Shown here: in pieces, positions 55,805 to 64,000 of the stretch
Position numbering within the stretch: position 1 is the first letter of the stretch
Layout: each line of letters opens with the position of its first letter
Assembly (NCBI GenBank): GCA_949316235.1
Contig: OX438742.1
Span: forward strand, 31,936,853-32,000,852
Direction of reading: 5' to 3'
Origin: Oegoconia quadripuncta
Lineage: Eukaryota > Arthropoda > Insecta > Lepidoptera > Autostichidae
Length of the DNA stretch: 64,000 nucleotides
The notes under the pieces: model-generated
What the model was told of the DNA's origin: nothing
What the model saw: only the letters and a program-made list of their open reading frames with translations
The model's database searches: none
Program-made: the position numbers and the translations under genes

Positions 55805-56045
55805 AGCTTTACAAATCCCTACTATTGGGGTACAGCCGTCTCTCAATGGGAAAGGGTATGGGACATATTCCACCACGCCGGCAAGTGCGGGTTGGCAGAT
55901 TGTGGCAGACTAGTCGCTACAGGAGTGTCAGTGTTTTAAAGCCGCCACTGTAGGCCACCGATTTGGCTTAACGACTGCCTTCAATTGAAAACAACCGGGA
56001 CCGACTATTTAACGTGCCCTCCGAACCACTCAGACACTCGTATTA
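55805..56045 (-). repeat. Dispersed repeat family E, copy 2
   Basis: ACTATTGGGGTACAGCCGTC, GTAGGCCACCGATTTGGCTT, AACGACTGCC, CCGGGACCGACTATTTAACG, TGCCCTCCGAACCACTC. The reverse complement order (GTTAAATAGTCGGTCCCGG..) is a frequent lepidopteran repeat. Confidence 0.65.
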
Positions 56046-57739
56046 AAGTGTTAATCGTAAGCGAATACACCATCGAATGTTGCATAGATTTACTCATTGT
56101 AAACATAATTATTTATACTTTATTTAGCTTGAAACAAATAATTATTATTTGTGTTTAAAATATAGCTTTTGATTTTCACAAACATACATTCTTTTTTGAA
56201 GTAGGTATAGGCATCACGCGTATACCACTACATTAGTTGTTGGATTCGATTTAAAGATTATTTTCAAGACACAATCATTAAATGTAACCAACATTGCACA
56301 CTCGAGAACCTACATGTACCTATATCCTGCAGGCTAAGCATCATCTTATCTCTATCGACTCTTCGTAGAGACGATGCAGTATCTGACTTTGTCAAGTTAG
56401 ATAGTTAAGGTCGAGAGATTTCACTCTCACAACATCATGCTTAGCTCTTGAAGGGTGGAAGCATAATCACATCCAAAAAACCCCGTAAGAAAGGAGTTAT
56501 TCCAGAAGTTCCAAAATACGATCTCTATAATGTAACATCGGTAATAGTATTTCATTTGTGATTAAAAATTCGTAACGCATAGCTTACACCTGCCCTCTAC
56601 ATGCGCAATTATACAGAATCAATATCTTAATTATATCTATTATTATTAACCAACGCCTTTATCCATTGCAAAAGTGAAATATAAATTAAAAATATATGAC
56701 AAACTGCATGTGTCGGTTGTACCACACCCATTATTGCAGAGAGGATTCCTTTGTTTATTACGACTGGTATGCCCACGAGCTATAGGTACAAGGTTTTAAT
56801 TATATTAATTAATACGTCTGTATTAACGTTACTGGACAGTCCTTCTATTCCGTTATAAATATATAGAACCTGGAAATTTTGCATATTTTATATTATAATT
56901 TAAATGATAGATAATGTACCTAGTGTAATAATTGAAATAAGAGTATTTAAAAACACTTTGTTTGATTTTCAATTGGCATAGATTACCATAGATATATTAT
57001 TATTATTATTAGATTACGATTACCTAATATTTATGCTAAGTCAAGTCAAATAGTTTGGGATTGTTCTCTTTTGAATACTAATACCGAAATACGATTGAAA
57101 CCTGTAGATAAAGATAGAATCACGATCACTGAATCCACGTAAGATGTTGCTCCATTTAGCAATTGTCCTGAGCTCTTCATTTTCATTATATTAAATTTTG
57201 TACTTCTCATATAACCTAAGATGTACTCCTTTTATTACTTTTCTTGTACACATGCAATAATAATTACGAACGTAGAAAAAGACTAATTTTCTAACCGATA
57301 AAGAAATTTATTTTTATTAGTTACGTACTAAAAATTTCGAATAACCAACGTCGACGTCTGCCAACAAAAAAATGTTTAATATCACTTCCACTTCGATATG
57401 CAAAAAATTCACTCACAAAAGTATGGAAAGCACGTACCACGATAAATGATCTAACCGTAACGAGTTTTTTCAAGTGACAAGAGTAAACTTACGTTTATCG
57501 ATTACAGATATCTCATTGAAAAGCCAATGGAGGATTATAAATAATTTCAAATGAAGTACTTAAGGCTTTTGTGCAAAGCCACGTGGACAGTTGAAGCGAT
57601 TTCAAGCGATGTATTCGAATAATCAGTTTTATTCTCCTTTTTATTTCTCAATGAAAAGTTAAATATTTATATAGTTTTTTTTACTTCGTTTGTTTTATAG
57701 ATATTAGTAAAGTTATTTGAATATATTTAATTCTTTTCT
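56046..57739. other. Non-coding stretch
   Basis: Positions 56330-56450 carry GGCTAAGCATCATC and its inverse ATGCTTAGC about 100 bp apart, a weak inverted repeat. The rest is AT-rich with ATT microsatellites near 56998-57010. Confidence 0.4.
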
Positions 57740-57900
57740 CTCCCTCTCTTCAATTTAAGACCAATGCTCTTGTCGGTGAAGTCCTTACCACACTTCTCTA
57801 CACTCCACCTTTTCTTGATACGACACGGAATTTACTTTTCCTTTAATTGTATCATATATGTTCTCCTATAGGCCTTCCTCTCTCTTCCTCAAGGGCAAAA
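57740..57900 (+). repeat. Repeat segment shared with 33030-33180
   Basis: CTTCAATTTAAGACCAATGC, TCTTGTCGGTGAAGTCC, TTACCACACTTC match the other copy at its start; the continuation is diverged (ACACGGAATTTAC, GGCCTTCCTCTCTCTTCCTC). Family unnamed. Confidence 0.45.
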
Positions 57901-59183
57901 ACGAGATAAAATATATACTCGCCATTCTTTGTCTGCCGTCTTCACACATCTGTTGAGTCGCTTTTATTTTAAACCACCATAAAACGTAAGTAAGAATAGA
58001 TAAAATCCATAAAACATTAGTAAATTGCTCAGTAATATTAAGTCTATCTAATATGTTTTTTTTTATTTAATTATTTTTGTTTTGTTGATATACAAGTTAT
58101 AAAACTGAATATGAAGCGGCTGCTAGTGTGACACATATCTGTCAATTCACTTTGGACCTGCATGATGGATTAAGGCCCATTTTCATAGTAACTGGAGGCT
58201 GTGGTCCAGCAACGCGGACGTCATGATACTGTCATAAATAGACAGCTATATACACTTTCTGTCCAAATCTGGGAAATTAATATGGACTATGTTTTATTTT
58301 AACACAGCACATTTTATAAAACGGAATGTGAATTTACCCCGCCATGTAGAGAAAAAAAATTTTCAGTCGTACATTTTGTTGGAATATCTTCTCAAGGTGG
58401 GAGATATTTGGAAAATGGAAGACGTGATCAATATTAGGAAATATGATATGTCCCGCTCGAACTTTGTCTAGGACGTCCAAAATAATGCGTTAAATAAAAC
58501 AAATTTAATAAGATATCATGTATCTAGTAATCTGTTTCTCTTTTTTATGTGTACTCGTGTACAATAAATAAATAATAAATATCTTTATTACAGCGCCATT
58601 TAGTTCCACACTAAGCAACTAGGCTTGTATTAATAAATACTATAAGATAAAATTGCATATTTTTTTAATTTTTAGATTTGACCATTTCACTTAGGCAACA
58701 CCTTAGGACTTAACTTAGTACCTATGCCATAGGTGTGGGTGCTGAATTTTAGGAAAGATAAAACTTCACTATTTATACATTTTTAAATATGTCCTAAATT
58801 TAAGGGAAGTTTCTTTGACCGGATGTGACATCGAAAATGAACGAGAAAAACCCAAAATTTGACAAAAACTCTACCTTGAGTCAGAAAAGGGTAAAAGAAT
58901 GCGCGTCTGCCTTTCAGACCGACGAAAAAGTAGTTGAGATCGAAATATTGAAAAGATGAAGTCATTGCATCTCTGCATTGGTGCCTAGTGATGTTGAAAA
59001 GTGGTTGGAGTGCAATGAGAGTAAATATACATATCGAAGAGAGGAGAACATCCTCACGATCCTGGCTCCTTCACCGGAATTATGTTAACATAATTGTCAG
59101 ATCGCCGGCAATCATGAACAAGTACCTACATCACGAATTGACACATCCGCATCTGTACATTTCGAATTTCTTCAAAATGGGCT
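57901..59183. other. AT-rich non-coding with SINE T tail fragment
   Basis: Positions 58580-58645 (TATTACAGCGCCATTTAGTT, CACTAAGCAACTAGGCTTGT) are the 3' part of family T in reverse orientation. No gene; the 60-80-codon frames at 58289, 58783 and 58988 show no motif. Confidence 0.45.
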
Positions 59184-59371
59184 TTAAAATGGTTTATTTC
59201 GTCCAGTGGCGCCCTCATTGGATAAATTAAGATTTCTTTTTATATACTGAATAATTTAAAAAATTGGATCTGACATACTGGAAAAGTCTAAAGGCTAATT
59301 ATAAGTAATGCCTAAATATTAATTTTAATTTATCGAATGGGGGCGCCACCGGATGGAATAAACCCTCTTAA
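59184..59371. mobile_element. Short TIR element flanked by TTAA
   Basis: Left TIR GGTTTATTTCGTCCAGTGGC..GCCCTCATTGGATAAATT (59191-59229) and right TIR (59326-59364), whose reverse complement begins GGTTTATTCCATCCGGTGGC. They differ at only a few positions over ~40 bp. TTAA occurs on both sides (59184-59187 and 59368-59371). Size ~185 bp with an AT-rich non-coding core. A TTAA target fits piggyBac-like or related superfamilies, but the ends lack the usual CCC start, so I leave it unassigned. Confidence 0.7.
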
Positions 59372-59439
59372 ACTGCTGCAAATTTTGTAGCTTTCTGGGC
59401 AACTTAGACTTTACTACAAAGTTAATTCGAATAAAAAAG

Positions 59440-59610
59440 CCGACAGAGGTGGAATGCTCGCAAGCAGTTTGTATTGAAGTGTCAAAGTGACAAGTGAACG
59501 ACGCGTGCGCAGATGCGCGCGCCTATAACGATGCCGCCGCGTTCGGAATTTAAAAATTGAACGTTCGGCGGTTTTTTAAATTGAGAACGTGACGCTAGAG
59601 CGATTGTATA
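59440..59610. other. CpG-rich pocket with 38-bp palindrome
   Basis: GAACGACGCGTGCGCAGATG, CGCGCGCCTATAACGATG, then an imperfect palindrome at 59534-59571 (CCGCCGCGTTCGGAATTT facing AAATTGAACGTTCGGCGG). The patch is unusually CpG-rich here and could be promoter-like or the end of a repeat. No frame with coding features. Confidence 0.4.
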
Positions 59611-62505
59611 TGAAATATATTCCTGGGTTACCTGTGTTCTGGTAGCTATCCGCTATTTGGGTATTGCCAATCCTGTTTGCAAATTAATTTCATTTACTTT
59701 GCATGTTTAAATTAAAGTTCTTTAGGTCTTTCACCACTAATGAAAAACAACATCAATAAAAATCAATATCAATAAAAATAAAAAATAAATCGGTGTTTAA
59801 AAAAGCAAAAGCAATGGAACGATTTGTAACGTATATACGCAATTAATAGGGGTTACAAATCAAACGATTATTACTATTATCTACTTTCTTTCACGACAGA
59901 GGTATCACCTATATATGAGTAAAATGTTATTTACTGATCCAGAATATAACAATCTGATTTTTAGATTCTAAATCAATACTCGACATGACATGACCTATCT
60001 TAATATATTTTAAAAGAACTGGTTGTTATTGCATCCAGTTTTCTATGAATGTGCCTTTTGATAATATCTTGAAGAGTTTTTATCTAATTAGTGTTTACGT
60101 GGTATGAATTAGGCCAAATTACTGTGAGTGTATTGCGGTCATAGTAATTATGTAAATGGCACGGTAAACTAGTAAAGGTACAACTGTGCAAAAAAATGAG
60201 GAAAAATGTATGCAATAAAAGTTAATAAAAAGTACTTATACAGGCTTAAAAGAAAAACACAAAGCCTTATTTCGGCCCCATTGAATTTTTTCGTGATTTC
60301 TTCTATGTCTGCTCACAATATATGATACGTATTTTGTTTCTCATTTATTTGATCAAACCAACGGATAATTATTTAAAAAAATATCACAATGTACTAAATA
60401 CTATAACCTGTAATGGGTTTCCCAGTGATGTGCAATTAATAACATTTGTATATTAAATATTCATTTACCAAAGTGAACAATATCCGATGTAAATAGTAAC
60501 ATAACAGATAATTAGTAATTAATAACTAATACTTATATTATACTTATTACTATGTTATTATATGTAGCCGTCGTTAGGATTATAAATCTCTGATAATAAA
60601 TCTCTGAATGGTTTTCTTTGAGATATATGATAACGGAATATTATTATTCAAATTCCCTATTGGGTGGATTACTCATAATCCACCCAACGGGCATTCAATA
60701 TGCGAAATATCAACAATTGTGTTTAGGACACCGCTGGACATTAATTGCTAATAATAAATATTTCCCTAAAACATAATGTCGTATGCGGTTATAAAAAGTT
60801 ATGAAATGTGCTATAGCCATGACGCCACACCAATTATGTTTTTCTTATATCTCTATTTGGCGATGAACATCTGAAAAATAAGGCTGAATGAGGAACGCGG
60901 AAGACAGACTAATGCAGATAAAGGCACACTAAGCCCTAATCATGGATTCTTTTGACATAATCTTTACCCTGAATAGTGGAAGGCTTGCAGTGGCAGTGCC
61001 AGTCTTATAAAACTCCCGATCGATTATATATGCTGCCCTTCATAAGTCTCAACGACGTATTTTTTTTCTGAAGTAGGTCTATATCGTATGTTCCTCTGTC
61101 TCGCCTAATATGAAGAGTAAGAGCTATAAGTAAGAGTCAAAGTGATAGATATATCTATGTAAGTAGATTAAAATGTAAGTAATCTTCTTTTATACGTGTG
61201 TTCGAAATGATTAAATTACAATTTACCTTTGGCATAATTTAAACCTTCATAATTACTCGAAACAAAAATATCAATGATCCATCTTTTTAATCACATTACG
61301 TAAGCATTATTACCTACTATTTTACGAGTATGTACACCGATTAAAAACATTATGTTACAAGAAAAACATACTTAATGATTATTTTAGTTGACAGTGTCTA
61401 CTTATATGTAAATTATTAACAGAGCTAACTTGGTAGGGAAAATTGTTCTAATTATAGTGTTCATAGTTTGCGGCATTTTAATAAAATAGTCTTATATATA
61501 ATCGATATGACACAAGTTTGTATAAAATAACAGTTATTTCTAGTAATTTCTTAGTAAAACAATTGGCATAAATCTATGCCTATGAGAAATGTTCAATTAT
61601 TTTTAAGGACAGGTGTCGTTACAATTCTTATATGTATATACTTATATACATTATTAACAAGGAAATAAATAATGAATTATTCAATTGTTTCACTTTCTCA
61701 GCCCGAGAATAATAGCAACATGTATTAAGTTGTTCTGCTCCATAAAATAGTTATTACAATATATTCACATGCAAAGTTCGCATATGATACGCGATTGTGA
61801 TCGCTCATGCGATAAAAGAGAAATATTTAATAGATACGTATTATTAGTGTTGCGTACCAAAATCTGCAAAACGGAATAGCTATCGGTATTAGCCCGTATG
61901 TCTGTCCAAACTTCAAGCATTTATTTGATTTGAATTTTAATGATATGAATGATAATTTTCTGGTACGATTTTATTATGTTCGACACTTTACAATTACAGC
62001 CAGCCATTTCACATTTGACAAGTCATTTACCTTTAGACCCGTGTTGTAGAAAATCATACATCACACAGAAATGTCCACATAGCAAAAAGTCAGATTGTAA
62101 AATATCATTATTGTAAATCAAATTATCAAAATATGCAAACAGCAAATGCAAAAATAGTTTTGCTATGAGATTATACGAGACCATGATAAAATGGATAATC
62201 CCATATAAATCCAGTAGAACAAAAATTATAATTCTCTAATGATTGTTTGCACTAACCTCTCGACCATGCCTTTTCCGAACGAAATCTTACAATATTGTTT
62301 CCGAGATTTGAATATTCCAAGCTGTGAATATGTCAAGGTTTGGACATTTCCACATTTAGATTATTTAATCTAAATGTACTTATTTAAGTACATTTCGATT
62401 TCTGGCGATTTTTATACATACTTTGTGAAGAAGATTCAAATATATTTTTAAATTGTTTATTTTGTGTGTATACAGGTACAATTAAAATAGTCAAATAATT
62501 ACTTA
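59611..62505. other. AT-rich non-coding stretch, one hairpin
   Basis: About 2.9 kb without recognisable repeats or exons. A hairpin TTGGGTGGATTA / TAATCCACCCAA with loop CTCA lies at 60660-60687, with looser pairing outward to about 60650 and 60697. Confidence 0.45.
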
Positions 62506-62705
62506 TGACGGCCGATTGGTGTAGTGGATAGTGACCCTATCAGCGAAACCAACGGTTTTGGGGAAAATGATTGTGTCATGAATACGAACATTTATTCCCT
62601 AGTCATGGATGTTTCTATAAATATTTATGTATGTTTATCCGTTATCTAGTACCGATGCTTAGTTTGGGGACTAGATGATTGGTGTAAGTGTCCGAAATAT
62701 TTATT
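62506..62705 (+). repeat. tRNA-headed SINE family T, plus strand
   Basis: Head GACGGCCGATTGGTGTAGTG, GATAGTGACCCTATCAGCGA, AACCAACGG; the box B is mutated (GGTTTTGGGG). The body TTTATTCCCTAGTCATGGAT and tail AAGTGTCCGAAATATTTATT are collinear with 24985-25205. Confidence 0.8.
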
Positions 62706-62709
62706 TATT

Positions 62710-62790
62710 AAATGCTTTTGTGCATTTATCCGACTGCACTTAAACGGTGAAGGAAAATATCGTGAGGAAACCTGCATACCTGAGAAATAA
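62710..62790 (+). repeat. SINE family S1 internal fragment
   Basis: TGTGCATTTATCCGACTGCA, CTTAAACGGTGAAGGAAAAT, ATCGTGAGGAAACCTGCATA, then AGAAATAAAAAATAAAAAAA. Matches 4064-4128 and 32605-32690. Confidence 0.7.
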
Positions 62791-62814
62791 AAAATAAAAA
62801 AAGGCGCAATATAT

Positions 62815-63075
62815 TTCATTATTAAATTGTGAAATAACCTGCATGCAAACGAGCTAGTTTGTTCTTGGACGTTTATCATCTAAGTAGTCTGATATTTTAT
62901 AATATGCTTTCTTCATAAGTCTCTGTTATATAGCATCTTCAAATTTATTGGTAGGATGATTTTGTAAATCAATTGAATGAATTACTGACTTTACGGTGGC
63001 AGCTTATGTGACCTGCAAGTTTATGACTATTTTTCGTTGGTTTCACATCATCTTTAGCACTATTTTTCTCAATGA
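62815..63075 (-). mobile_element. Jockey-like LINE 3' fragment
   Basis: Reverse complement of the region around 19850-20160: plus-orientation GTGACCTGCAAGTTTATGAC, ATTGAATGAATTACTGACTT, TATAATATGCTTTCTTCATA, TTTATCATCTAAGTAGTCTG and TTATTAAATTGTGAAATAAC. It keeps part of the RT C-terminus and the start of the 3' UTR, with an internal deletion. Third copy of this family in the window. Confidence 0.8.
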
Positions 63076-64000
63076 TGCAATGTTAATTTTGACATATATT
63101 TGATTTTCAATAATGAGACAAAAGTCTGAATTTAAAGTTTATTGTGAAAATTAAGAATGAAATTATGACAAAATAAACTATTATAAATGCCATGATCATT
63201 CCAAATAAAATTATGAATGGTAAAAAGTATGTAATTATTTTCTAGTGCAAAATACTAAACGAACAAAATTAGAGCAATTTCAAATATACCGCGTAGGTAT
63301 AGATTAGACTGGAATTTTATTCAAGCTACATTTTATACGCATTTTACCGCAGATAAAAACTATTATTATCTATTATTTATCTTAAAACAACAAACAAATT
63401 GTCATAATAATAAACGTCTTTTTAATACTAGCAATTGGTATTTGGGAGACATGTGAGCATTAATAATAAGTACACAGGTGAAACTTGAGGGTTTATTTTC
63501 GTTTGTTATTAAAAGTCAGTAGTCAGTTATCGTATAAGTAAGGTTGACTGATGGCGTATGTCTTAAAGTGCTGAATTAGTACTTAAACATCGCAAAGTTG
63601 TGGAATAATATAGCCTAACTTAATGACATTACAGTAACGTGGACAAAAAAAGATCTGCTCATAATTATACACCTTAAATTAAATATCATATAAGTTTATG
63701 ACAAGGGTATAAATCATTGACATTATTTTCAGTAGCTCAATACCTTGAACTAAATAATTTACATTTCTTTACTCATTGCAAGGAATATTTTATGAAACGG
63801 CGGAATTATAATTGAATATTGCCGATTTTATATTTGTTATAGATACAGCTAAAATAAAAAGAGACAATTTAGCGGAGAATTTAATTTATTACGATTACAA
63901 TAAGTTCAATTAAAGTTGTAACCTTAAATAGTGGTTTTTTTTGTACACTGTACCTGTACATATGATAAGAAGTAAGGACTGCTGCAAAACCGGACCGATT
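63076..64000. other. AT-rich non-coding to window end
   Basis: No feature recognised. Confidence 0.45.

Overview
The window looks like lepidopteran (moth or butterfly) nuclear DNA. It is strongly AT-rich and eukaryotic in texture: no operons, no bacterial-type genes, and no open frame longer than about 150 codons. It is packed with repeats of the kind found in moths and butterflies: tRNA-headed SINEs with clear A/B boxes, Jockey-like and RTE-like LINE 3' ends, LINE tails ending in ATGT or ATAA microsatellites, and a TIR element family present in three copies. I recognise no complete host gene. The window is best read as intergenic or intronic sequence that has collected transposons. Family names below come from remembered sequence features, not from a search.

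Layout. 1-9.5 kb: AT-rich DNA with TIR element copy 1 (2685-3103), SINE pieces, a cluster of palindromes (4824-4945), a decayed LINE with RNase H remnants (5610-6160) and a SINE (9199-9505). 9.5-20.3 kb: a GNRA-capped stem-loop (12546-12623), a decayed Jockey 3' end (13885-14522), TIR copy 2 next to an RTE C-terminus (15761-16275), and the best coding remnant of the window, a 5'-truncated Jockey reverse transcriptase C-terminal half with one frameshift (19332-20085). 20.3-36 kb: SINEs, LINE tails, three copies of a diverged repeat (family C) and TIR copy 3 (35597-36006). 36-45.4 kb: a GC-rich pocket with a possible minus-strand first coding exon (40107-40208) beside a degenerate ~75-bp tandem array (40258-40870), several near-perfect hairpins, two RTE ends arranged head to head (44405-44525) and the C-terminus of another LINE (45071-45322). 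45.4-64 kb: more SINE and LINE debris, a 64-bp segment that folds into a perfect 32-bp hairpin (51159-51226), a short TTAA-flanked TIR element (59184-59371), a CpG-rich pocket (59440-59610) and a third Jockey fragment (62815-63075).

The points most worth a second look are the set of nearly perfect, tiny-loop inverted repeats (especially the two adjacent ones at 44091-44199), the three-copy TIR family with clean 4-bp TATA/TATT duplications, and the GC-rich candidate exon with its tandem array. Nothing here supports a CRISPR, phage, operon or defence-type system. The genes do not form a pathway: the only protein-coding remnants recognised are retrotransposon reverse transcriptase and endonuclease fragments.
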